64,000 nt of DNA from Roseiarcus sp963709185 (lineage in GTDB: Bacteria; Pseudomonadota; Alphaproteobacteria; Rhizobiales; Beijerinckiaceae): the NCBI GenBank assembly GCA_963709185.1, contig CAVPVQ010000023.1, positions 186,001 through 250,000 of the forward strand, written 5' to 3'. Positions 44,482 through 52,168 of the stretch are shown piece by piece. A model generated the notes under the pieces. That model had not been told where the DNA came from, searched no databases, and was given only the letters and a program-made list of their open reading frames with translations. A program made the translations under genes and the position numbers. Each line of letters begins with the position of its first letter. The stretch's first letter is position 1.

Positions 44482-45411
44482 GTGCGGATCAGGGTCCTCG
44501 GATCGAGCGCGGGCGGCGGGTTTCCGCAATGGAATTGCAATTGCGCCAATTGTCGCGCCGTTCGGGCCGGCGCGCCGGGATTTTCAGCGCGAACGCAATC
44601 CTCTCTCGCGGTCAGCGCGGACGGGGAAAACTGGCTTCTGCTCAACGCCTCGCCCGATCTGCGCGAGCAAATCGCCGCGACGCCGCAACTGGCCCCGCCG
44701 ATCGGCGCGGGGGCGCGCGCCAGCCCGATCAAGGCGGTCGCGCTGACCAACGGCGACGTCGATCATGTCGCGGGCCTGTTGACGCTGCGCGAGGCGCAGC
44801 CGTTCAGCGTCTACGCCTCGCGCCGCGTGCTCGACGCGCTCGGCGCGAACGCGATATTCGACATTCTGGCGCCCGACCTCGTCGCGCGAATCGAACTGCC
44901 GCTCGGCGCGGCGCAGCAAATCCGGGGCGCCGGCGTCGATCTCGGGCTAGCGGTGGAAGCCTTCGCGGCGCCGGGGAAGGTCGCCCTGTATCTCGAGGAC
45001 GCCGGCGCGGTCGATTTCGGCACGCAAATCGGCGACACCCTCGGCCTGCGGGTCATCGAGCCGGCGACCGGCGAGGCGTTTTTCTATATTCCCGGTTGCG
45101 CCAGGATCGACGAAGCCCTCGCCAACCGCGTGCGGGGGGCGACGCTGGTGTTCTTCGACGGCACGCTATGGCATGAAAACGAAATGATCGAACAAGGGTT
45201 GATGGGCAAGACCGGTTCACGCATGGGTCACGTCAACATGGACGGGCCGGACGGTTCGATCGCCGCTTTCGCAAGCCTCGAGGTCGCGCGAAAGATTTTC
45301 GTGCATGTCAACAATTCCAACCCGGTGCTTGACGCTTCCTCGAAACAGCGAGCGGCGGCGATCGCCGCCGGTTGGGAGATTGGCTGGGACGGGATGGAGG
45401 TGACGCTATGA
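44482..45411 (+). CDS. pqqB: PqqB, PQQ biosynthesis hydroxylase
   Basis: PqqB is a metallo-β-lactamase-fold iron enzyme that hydroxylates the cross-linked PqqA-derived Glu-Tyr. The 309-residue protein starts RIRVLGSSAGGGFPQWNCNC, the family signature. It continues QSSLAVSADGENWLLLNASPD, TNGDVDHVAGLLTLRE and GRMGH-like SRMGHVNMDGPDGS. GTG 44482 with AAGGA upstream matches homologues; ATG 44461 is an alternative. The stop overlaps the pqqC start by four bases. Confidence 0.94.
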   Translation: MRIRVLGSSAGGGFPQWNCNCANCRAVRAGAPGFSARTQSSLAVSADGENWLLLNASPDLREQIAATPQLAPPIGAGARASPIKAVALTNGDVDHVAGLLTLREAQPFSVYASRRVLDALGANAIFDILAPDLVARIELPLGAAQQIRGAGVDLGLAVEAFAAPGKVALYLEDAGAVDFGTQIGDTLGLRVIEPATGEAFFYIPGCARIDEALANRVRGATLVFFDGTLWHENEMIEQGLMGKTGSRMGHVNMDGPDGSIAAFASLEVARKIFVHVNNSNPVLDASSKQRAAAIAAGWEIGWDGMEVTL

Positions 45412-46178
45412 ACGAGAATGCTTCCGCCGATCTGTCCGAGACGCTGCCGCTGAACCCGGCCGAATTCGACGCCGCGTTGCGCGCGGTCGGCGCGGAGCGC
45501 TATCACGACAAGCATCCGTTCCATAAGCTGCTGCACGGCGGCGAGCTCAACAAAGGCCAGGTGCAGGCCTGGGCGCTCAACCGCTACTGCTATCAGGAGG
45601 GCGTGCCGCGCAAGGACGCGGCGTTCATCAGCCGGGTGCACGACCGCGAATTGCGGCGCGAATGGATCCATCGCCTCCTTGATCATGACGGCTATGGCGA
45701 GGAGCCAGGCGGCATCGAACGCTGGCTGACGCTGACCGACGGGCTTGGCCTGCCCCGCGATTATGTCGTGTCGCGCCGCGGGGCGCTCCCGGCGACAAAA
45801 TTCGCGGTCGAAGCCTATGTGCGCTTTGTCGTCGAGCAGCCGCTGGTTGTGGCGGTCGCCTCCTCGCTGACCGAGCTGTTCGCGCCGCCGATCCACCGCG
45901 AGCGTATTTCCGGCATGCTGGAAAATTACGATTTCATCGATGAGCGCGTCATGGCGTATTTCAAGCGCCGGCTGGCCCAGGCGCCGCGCGACGCCGATTT
46001 CGCTTTGAACTATGTCAAGGTTCATGCGCGCAGCCGCGCGGAGCAGGACGCCTGCGTCGACGCGGTGCGTTTCAAATGCGATATGCTGTGGGCGCAACTC
46101 GACGCGCTCAATCACGCCTATGTGACGCCGGGAGCAATCCCGCCGGGCGCGTTCCGACCGGGGCAGAGCCATGACTGA
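45408..46178 (+). CDS. pqqC: PqqC, pyrroloquinoline-quinone synthase
   Basis: PqqC carries out the final ring closure and eight-electron oxidation to PQQ without a metal cofactor. The 256-residue helical protein contains RYHDKHPFHKLLHGGELNK, the active-site WALNRYCYQEGVPRKDAAF, and SLTELFAPPIHRERI, all characteristic. ATG 45408 overlaps the pqqB stop (ATGA), and its 3' end overlaps the pqqDE start by eight bases, so the three genes are translationally linked. Confidence 0.95.
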   Translation: MNENASADLSETLPLNPAEFDAALRAVGAERYHDKHPFHKLLHGGELNKGQVQAWALNRYCYQEGVPRKDAAFISRVHDRELRREWIHRLLDHDGYGEEPGGIERWLTLTDGLGLPRDYVVSRRGALPATKFAVEAYVRFVVEQPLVVAVASSLTELFAPPIHRERISGMLENYDFIDERVMAYFKRRLAQAPRDADFALNYVKVHARSRAEQDACVDAVRFKCDMLWAQLDALNHAYVTPGAIPPGAFRPGQSHD

Positions 46179-47634
46179 TCGACCGGCCGGACGGCGTTAC
46201 GTGATCGGGCCGGAGTCGCGGCCGGCGTTTGCGCGCTATGCGCGCCTCCACCGCGACCAGGCGCGCGAGCGCACGGTGATCCTCGGGCCGGAGCGCGCCT
46301 ACGAAGTCGACGCGATCGGCCTGGCGGTGCTCGATCTGTGCGACGGCCGGCGCAGCCTCGCCGAGATCGCCGCGCATCTGGCGCGGACCTACTCGGCGCC
46401 GGTCGAGATCATCGCCAGGGACGTCACCGCGTTGTTGCAGGGCCTCGCCGACAAGCGGCTGCTGCGCGACGGGGCGGGCGCGTCGCCGGCGTCGGCCGCT
46501 TCGCGCGCGCCGACCGCCTATGCGCCGTTCGCCGGCGGGCCGGCCGGGCTGCTGGCCGAACTGACCCACCGCTGCCCGCTGCAATGCCCCTATTGCTCCA
46601 ACCCGCTCGAACTGGAGCGCGCCAATCGCGAGTTGACCGCCGACGAGTGGGGCGAGACCTTCGCCCAAGCGGCGGCGATGGGCGCGCTGCAACTGCATCT
46701 GTCGGGCGGCGAGCCGACGGCGCGCCGCGATCTCGACCGCATCCTCGCCCACGCGGTGGCCGCCGGCCTCTACACCAACCTGGTCACCGCGGCGGTGCTG
46801 CTGACCCGAGAGCATCTGGCCCGGCTCGCCGAAATCGGCCTCGATCACGTCCAGGTGTCGGTCCAGGACGTGGTTCCTGACAACGCCGACCGCATCTCGG
46901 GCTACCGCGGCGGCCTCGCCAAGAAGCGCGATGTCGCGCGCTGGACGCATGAGCTCGGCCTCGGGCTGACCATCAACGCGCCGATGCACCGGCTCAACCT
47001 CGACCATCTGCCTGAAATCATCGACTTTGCGGTGGAAGTCGGAGCGCAGCGGCTCGAAGTCGCGCATATCCAGTATTACGCCTGGGCGCAGAAGAACCGC
47101 GCGGCGCTGATCCCGACGCGGGAGAAATTCCTTGAATCGATCGAAATCGTCAATGCGGCGAAGGCCCGTCTGGCCGGCGTGCTGAATTTCGATTTCGTGG
47201 CGCACGACCACTACGCGCGGCTGCCGAAAGCCTGCATGGGCGGCTGGGGCCGCTCGATCATCATGGTGACCCCGTCGGGACAGGTGCTGCCCTGCCACGC
47301 CGCGCAGACCCTGCCGGGCCTCGTGTTCGACAATGTGCGGACACGCCCCCTCGCCGACATCTGGCGCCACGGCTCGGCGTTCGAGGCCTTCCGCGGGACG
47401 GGCTGGATGAAGGAGCCGTGCCGTTCGTGCGAACGACGCGAGATCGACTACGGCGGCTGCCGCTGCCAGGCCTTCGCGGTCGCCGGCGACGCCGCGGCGA
47501 CCGATCCGGCCTGTCACCTGTCGCCCGACCACGCGCGATTTGTCGCCGCCGCCGAAGTCGAATCGGAACAGATCGCGCCCCCGCTGATCTACCGGCGAAT
47601 GGCTGGCGTGAAAGAAGCGGCCGAGGCGGTCTAA
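46171..47634 (+). CDS. PqqD-PqqE fusion: PqqA chaperone plus radical SAM cross-linking enzyme
   Basis: This 487-residue protein joins two normally separate functions. Residues 1-100 are PqqD (LHRDQARERTVILGPERAY, DAIGLAVLDLCDGRRSLAEI), which binds PqqA. An Ala/Ser/Pro-rich linker follows, then PqqE from about residue 123. The radical SAM cluster motif is CPLQCPYC (Cys135, Cys139, Cys142), and auxiliary-cluster cysteines lie in the C-terminal SPASM region (PKACMGGWG, LPCHAAQ, CRSCERREIDYGGCRCQ). It forms the Glu-Tyr carbon-carbon bond in PqqA. Fusion should fix the 1:1 chaperone-enzyme stoichiometry. Confidence 0.95.
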   Translation: MTDRPAGRRYVIGPESRPAFARYARLHRDQARERTVILGPERAYEVDAIGLAVLDLCDGRRSLAEIAAHLARTYSAPVEIIARDVTALLQGLADKRLLRDGAGASPASAASRAPTAYAPFAGGPAGLLAELTHRCPLQCPYCSNPLELERANRELTADEWGETFAQAAAMGALQLHLSGGEPTARRDLDRILAHAVAAGLYTNLVTAAVLLTREHLARLAEIGLDHVQVSVQDVVPDNADRISGYRGGLAKKRDVARWTHELGLGLTINAPMHRLNLDHLPEIIDFAVEVGAQRLEVAHIQYYAWAQKNRAALIPTREKFLESIEIVNAAKARLAGVLNFDFVAHDHYARLPKACMGGWGRSIIMVTPSGQVLPCHAAQTLPGLVFDNVRTRPLADIWRHGSAFEAFRGTGWMKEPCRSCERREIDYGGCRCQAFAVAGDAAATDPACHLSPDHARFVAAAEVESEQIAPPLIYRRMAGVKEAAEAV

Positions 47635-47648
47635 CTCGTAGGAGTGCG

Positions 47649-48836
47649 ATGTTGCTGCGCCGTCTGATTGGTCTTTCCGCGGCTCTCTTCTGGGCGACCT
47701 CCTGCCTCGCCGCCGAGCCGCTCGAAATCAAGATCGGCTATCTCCACGGCGTCCCCTCGAAGATCAGATTGTCGCTGATGGATGTTCCAGCCGACAATGA
47801 CGGCCTTGCCGGCGCGCAATTGGCGATCGACGACAACAACACCACCGGCCGCTTCACCAACCAGCATTTCACACTGATCGACCGGCAACTGCGCGACGGG
47901 GACGACCCGGCGGCGGCGGTTGGCGCGCTGGCCGACGGCGGCGTTTCGTTTGTCGTCGCGGACCTCGACGCCGACAATCTGCTGAAGGCCGCCGACGCCG
48001 GAAAGGCGCGCGGCGTCGTGCTGATCAACGCCGCGGCCACCGACGATCGGCTGCGCGAGGAGGACTGCCGCGCCAATGTGGTGCATGTCGCGCCGACGCG
48101 CTCGATGCTGGCCGACGGCCTCGCCCAGTATCTGGCCTGGAAGAAATGGCGCAAATGGCTGCTGATCGTCGGCTCGCACGACAAGGACAAGCTCCTCGCC
48201 GCCGCGCTTCGCCGCTCCGCGGCGCGCTTCGGCGCGAAAATCGTCGACGAGCGCGAGTACAAGGATACCGGCGGCGCGCGACGCACCGACAGCGGCATCG
48301 TTGAAATTCAACGCCAGATGCCGGTTCTGACGCAGAGCGCGCCGGACTACGACGTGCTGGTCGCGGCCGACGAAAGCGAGGTTTTCGCCGGCTACCTGCC
48401 CTATCGCACATGGGACGCCCGTCCGGTCGCCGGGTCGGCCGGGCTGGTCCCGACCACGTGGGACGCAGCGTTCGATCAATGGGGCGCGGTGCAATTGCAG
48501 AACCGTTTCGCGAAGGCGTGGCGCCGCTTCATGACGCCGCTCGACATGCAGGCGTGGAGCGCGATGCGGCTCGTCGGCGAAGCGGCGACGCGGACCAGTT
48601 CGAACGATCCGGCGAAGCTGTTCGCCTATATCAAGGGTCCGGATTTTTCGCTCGCGGCGTTCAAGGGCCAGCGGCTGACGCTGCGGGACTGGAACCTGCA
48701 ATTGCGGCAGCCGATCCTGCTGTTCGACGGACGCAACACCGTCTCGACATCGCCGCAGGAAGGGTATCTGCATCAGTTCTCGGAACTCGACACGCTCGGC
48801 GTCGATCGTCCGGAGACCAGGTGCAAACTCAATTGA
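47649..48836 (+). CDS. PedA1-like periplasmic substrate-binding protein of the PQQ-associated ABC system
   Basis: The 395-residue protein has a signal peptide (residues 1-21, ending SCLA) and a branched-chain-amino-acid-type binding fold. KIGYLHGVPSKIRLSLMD is characteristic of the family tied to PQQ alcohol dehydrogenase loci. ATG 47649 follows AGGAG. It leads four genes matching PedA1-PedA2-PedB-PedC of Pseudomonas putida, where the transporter is needed for lanthanide-dependent growth. The ligand here is unknown: lanthanide complex, PQQ or an alcohol are options. Confidence 0.88.
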   Translation: MLLRRLIGLSAALFWATSCLAAEPLEIKIGYLHGVPSKIRLSLMDVPADNDGLAGAQLAIDDNNTTGRFTNQHFTLIDRQLRDGDDPAAAVGALADGGVSFVVADLDADNLLKAADAGKARGVVLINAAATDDRLREEDCRANVVHVAPTRSMLADGLAQYLAWKKWRKWLLIVGSHDKDKLLAAALRRSAARFGAKIVDEREYKDTGGARRTDSGIVEIQRQMPVLTQSAPDYDVLVAADESEVFAGYLPYRTWDARPVAGSAGLVPTTWDAAFDQWGAVQLQNRFAKAWRRFMTPLDMQAWSAMRLVGEAATRTSSNDPAKLFAYIKGPDFSLAAFKGQRLTLRDWNLQLRQPILLFDGRNTVSTSPQEGYLHQFSELDTLGVDRPETRCKLN

Positions 48837-48868
48837 GCCGGGACGCCCGCCACGGGGGAGAGATCGCC

Positions 48869-49852
48869 ATGTTCGCCTCGCGCCGGGTCGCGGTCTTCGG
48901 CCTTTCCGCCGCGCTCTGCTGGGCGGCGCCCGGGCCGGCTTTCGCCTATCTCGCCTATGTGTCGAACGAGAAGAGCAACACCATCTCGGTGGTCGACACC
49001 GACAAGATGGAGACCGTCGCCACCATCAAGACCGGCCAGCGCCCGCGCGGCATTGAAGTCTCGCGCGACGGAAAATTCGTCTTTGTGGCGCTCGGCGACG
49101 ACGACACGATCCAGATATTCGACACCAAGACCCTCAACAACGCCGGCGAGCTGCCATCCGGTCCGGATCCCGAGCAATTCACGCTCGACCCGGCCGGAAA
49201 GACGCTCTACGTCGCCAATGAGAACGATGCGATGGTGACCGTCATCGATGTCGCCACGCGCATGGCGACCAGCCAGATCGCGGTCGGCATCGAACCCGAA
49301 GGCATGGCGGTCAGTCCGGATTCGAAGACCCTCGTCTGCACCTCCGAAACGACCAGCATGGCGCATTTCATCGACACGACCAGTCACGAGGTCGTGGACA
49401 GCGTGCTGCTCGGCTCGCGTCCGCGCTTTTCGGCGTTCAAGGCGGACGGCTCGGAATTGTGGGCGACCTCGGAAGTCGGCGGCGGCCTTGCGATCATCGA
49501 TCCGGCGACCCGGCGCATCAAGCAGACGGTGACGTTCGATATTCCGGGGCTGCGGGCCGAAGCGATCCAGCCGGTCGGCATCAACCTGACCAAGGACGGC
49601 AAGCTCGGCTTCATCGATCTGGGGCCGGCCAACCGGGTCGCGGTGGTCGACGGCGTCACGCACGCGGTGCTCAGATATCTGCTGGTCGGCCAAAGGGTCT
49701 GGCATGGCGCGTTTACGCCGGACGAGAAATATCTGCTGGTCGCCAACGGCGTGTCGAACGACGTTTCGGTCATTGACGTCGCGGCGCTGAAGGTCATCAA
49801 GTCCATCCAGGTCGGCGAACTGCCGTGGGGCGTCGCCTTCGGGCCCAACTGA
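48869..49852 (+). CDS. PedA2-like YVTN β-propeller protein, PQQ-dependent catabolism-associated
   Basis: The 327-residue protein has a signal peptide (residues 1-26, ending GPAFA) and about seven 40-residue YVTN/NHL-like repeats (YVSNEKSNTISVVDTD, YVANENDAMVTVIDV, LVANGVSNDVSVIDV), forming one β-propeller. It belongs to the secreted propeller family found within PQQ-associated ABC operons. It lies 32 bp after the binding-protein gene. Its function is unresolved; it may present or scavenge a ligand for the transporter. Confidence 0.88.
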   Translation: MFASRRVAVFGLSAALCWAAPGPAFAYLAYVSNEKSNTISVVDTDKMETVATIKTGQRPRGIEVSRDGKFVFVALGDDDTIQIFDTKTLNNAGELPSGPDPEQFTLDPAGKTLYVANENDAMVTVIDVATRMATSQIAVGIEPEGMAVSPDSKTLVCTSETTSMAHFIDTTSHEVVDSVLLGSRPRFSAFKADGSELWATSEVGGGLAIIDPATRRIKQTVTFDIPGLRAEAIQPVGINLTKDGKLGFIDLGPANRVAVVDGVTHAVLRYLLVGQRVWHGAFTPDEKYLLVANGVSNDVSVIDVAALKVIKSIQVGELPWGVAFGPN

Positions 49853-49864
49853 GAACAGACGCCG

Positions 49865-50638
49865 ATGTGCCCCGCCGTCGTTGCGCCAACCCCCGCCCTT
49901 GAGGTCAGCGACGTCAGCTATTCCTATGGCGCGCGCCTCGCCCTCGATGGCGTCAGCCTTAGCGTGGCGCCGCGCTCGTTCACCGTCATTCTCGGCCTCA
50001 ACGGCGCCGGCAAATCGACGCTCTTTTCGCTGATCACCCGCCTCTACGCCACGCCCTCCGGCCGTATCAGCATATTCGGCCACGATGTCGCGCGCGAGCC
50101 CGGCGCGGCGCTGAGCCGCCTCGGGGTGGTCTTTCAGTCGCGCGCGCTCGACGTCGACATTTCGGTCCGGCAGAACCTCGTCTATCACGCCGCGCTGCAC
50201 GGCATCGGCCACGCCGAGGCGCTCGCGCGGACCGAACAGGTCCTGCGGCAGGCCGGCCTCGCCGACCGCGCGCGCGAACGGGCCGGAAACCTGTCGGGCG
50301 GCCAGATGCGGCGGGTGGAAATCGCCCGCGCCCTGCTCCACCGGCCAAGGCTGTTGCTGCTCGACGAACCGACGGTCGGCCTCGACATCAAGGCGCGCGC
50401 GACGATCCTTGCGCATGTCCGGCAGCTCCTGACCGACCAGGGGGTGGGCGTGCTGTGGGCGACCCATCTGATCGACGAAGTCGCGCCGGGCGACGATATC
50501 GTCGTCTTGCACAAAGGCCGGGTGCTGGCGCGGGGGCCGCTCGCCGATATCCTTGAGGCGACCGGCGAGAGCGGAATGCGCGCCGCGTTCGCCAGTCTGG
50601 CGCGGATCGACGCCGACGAAGAGGCGGGAGCCGCCTGA
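49865..50638 (+). CDS. PedB-like ABC transporter ATP-binding protein, PQQ-associated
   Basis: The 257-residue ATPase has Walker A GLNGAGKST (about residues 44-52), the Q-loop in VVFQSRALD, the signature LSGGQMRRVEIARALL, Walker B LLLLDEPTVGLD and the H-loop in ATHLIDE. The layout is that of ABC-2 type exporters, unlike the importer family of the adjacent binding protein. Its last base is shared with the ATG of the permease gene (TGATG), so the two are coupled. Confidence 0.92.
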   Translation: MCPAVVAPTPALEVSDVSYSYGARLALDGVSLSVAPRSFTVILGLNGAGKSTLFSLITRLYATPSGRISIFGHDVAREPGAALSRLGVVFQSRALDVDISVRQNLVYHAALHGIGHAEALARTEQVLRQAGLADRARERAGNLSGGQMRRVEIARALLHRPRLLLLDEPTVGLDIKARATILAHVRQLLTDQGVGVLWATHLIDEVAPGDDIVVLHKGRVLARGPLADILEATGESGMRAAFASLARIDADEEAGAA

Positions 50639-51480
50639 TGGCCGCCGACGACGCAAGCGGCGAGCCCGCCGGCTTCACGCTCGCGCAATACGGCATTTGC
50701 CTGAAGGGCATCGTCTGGCGCGAGGCGTTGCGCTTCATTCACCAACGCGAGCGCTTCGTCTCCGCGCTGGTCCGCCCGCTCGTCTGGCTGTTCATCTTCG
50801 CCGCCGGTTTCCGGCAAGTGCTCGGCGTCTCGATCATCCCGCCGTATGAGACCTACGTGTTGTACGACGTCTACATCACGCCCGGGTTGATCGCGATGAT
50901 CCAGTTGTTCAACGGCATGCAGTCCTCGCTGACCATGGTCTACGACCGCGAGACCGGCGGCATGCGCACCCTGCTCGTCAGCCCGTTCCCCCGCTGGTGG
51001 CTGCTGACGTCCAAGCTTCTCGCCGGAACGATCGTCTCGATGCTGCAGGTCTACGCCTATCTGCTGATCGCCTGGTTCTGGGACATCCAGCCGCCGACCA
51101 TCGGTTATTTCACATTGGCGCCGGCGCTGCTGGTCTGCGGGCTGATGCTGGGCGCGCTCGGAATGCTGATCTCGTCGATGGTCAAACAACTCGAGAATTT
51201 TTCCGGCGTGATGAATTTCGTGATCTTCCCGATGTTTTTCGCCTCCTCGGCGCTCTACCCGCTCTGGCGCGTCCAGGAATCCAGTCCGCTGCTCTACTAC
51301 GTCTGCGAGTTCAACCCGTTCACCCACGCCACCGAAGTCATTCGCTTCGCGCTATACGGAAAGGTGGCTCCGGTATCGCTCGCGGTGGTCGTCGGCTGCG
51401 CGGCGGCGTTCCTGACAGGAGCGGTCATCGCCTATGATCCCGCGCGCGGATTTCTTGCGCGCCGGCGAAGCGAAGGATAG
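50638..51480 (+). CDS. PedC-like ABC-2 type permease, PQQ-associated
   Basis: The 280-residue inner-membrane protein has six predicted helices and the ABC-2 signature (ISSMVKQLENFSGVMNFVIF; FFASSALYPLW). MVYDRETGGMRTLLVSPFPR is the conserved cytoplasmic loop that touches the ATPase. It belongs to the permease family linked with PQQ alcohol dehydrogenase loci. Combining an ABC-2 permease with a periplasmic binding protein is odd and leaves the direction of transport open. Confidence 0.91.
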   Translation: MAADDASGEPAGFTLAQYGICLKGIVWREALRFIHQRERFVSALVRPLVWLFIFAAGFRQVLGVSIIPPYETYVLYDVYITPGLIAMIQLFNGMQSSLTMVYDRETGGMRTLLVSPFPRWWLLTSKLLAGTIVSMLQVYAYLLIAWFWDIQPPTIGYFTLAPALLVCGLMLGALGMLISSMVKQLENFSGVMNFVIFPMFFASSALYPLWRVQESSPLLYYVCEFNPFTHATEVIRFALYGKVAPVSLAVVVGCAAAFLTGAVIAYDPARGFLARRRSEG

Positions 51481-51582
51481 GCGAGCCGCATTGGTTTGGC
51501 GCCACCGCGGTGTAGACTTGTTGAGACGAGCGCGCCGCGCGCGCGAGCCGCGGGCGGCCGGCGCAATCGGAGGGAGGCGGAA

Positions 51583-51924
51583 ATGATCAGGAGAGCGGCT
51601 TGCGTGGCCCTGTTGGTCGCGGTCGTGCCGACCGCCGCGATCGCGAAGAACACCCGGTTCTGGAATTTGACCGCCAATACGATCACTTCGCTGCAGTTGT
51701 CGCCGTCGGGCAAGAACGAGTGGGGACCGAACCAGACCGACAACGATTCCGACCGCTCCGTCGATCATGACGAACGCCTGAAGATCACTGGCGCCGCGTC
51801 CGGCGCGTATGACGTGAAATTGATCGACAAGAGCGGACGAAGCTGCGTCGTCAGGAATATCCAGGTCAAGGAGGGCTCGGTCTTCGCGATCGAGGAAAAG
51901 GACCTGCAGGGTTGCTCGAAATAG
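51583..51924 (+). CDS. small secreted protein with EF-hand-like Asp loop
   Basis: The 113-residue protein has a signal peptide (residues 1-21) and no recognised domain. Residues 53-64 read DNDSDRSVDHDE. Acidic residues fall at loop positions 1, 3, 5, 9 and 12 with Val at 8, which is the ligand spacing of an EF-hand, though position 6 is Arg in place of Gly and the flanks look like β-strands. Cys88 and Cys111 could form a disulfide. ATG 51583 follows GGAGG. It lies between the PQQ-associated transporter and the PQQ dehydrogenase, so a periplasmic metal-handling role is plausible but untested. Confidence 0.78.
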   Translation: MIRRAACVALLVAVVPTAAIAKNTRFWNLTANTITSLQLSPSGKNEWGPNQTDNDSDRSVDHDERLKITGAASGAYDVKLIDKSGRSCVVRNIQVKEGSVFAIEEKDLQGCSK

Positions 51925-52074
51925 CCGGTCGCGCGCCGCGCCGCGGGCGAAGTCGATCCGACAGACGGATCGCGATTGTGACGAGCGAGGCGGGCCGGCG
52001 GCGCCCGGTTGACGCGGCGACTCGATCGCGCGGGCCGCATCGGCATTTTCCTCAATGAAAATATGGCGCGCTGT

Positions 52075-52086
52075 TGCAATATTGCA
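52075..52086. promoter_or_regulatory. 12-bp perfect palindrome upstream of the PQQ dehydrogenase
   Basis: TGCAATATTGCA is a perfect palindrome 82 bases before the start codon of the PQQ dehydrogenase, in a locally AT-rich stretch. It is a candidate operator; no cognate regulator is known. Confidence 0.4.
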
Positions 52087-52168
52087 TCTTCGGGCGCCTT
52101 CCCAAAGGCCGGTCATCCGTGCACTAATATCGGATTGGGCCTCTACGGCCCATGGGGAGGGAGCGAAG

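Noticed and set aside
51583..51924. Lanmodulin orthologue
   Set aside because: There is one loop instead of several, no Pro at loop position 2, no helical EF flanks and a β-like context. Only an EF-hand-like ligand spacing can be claimed.
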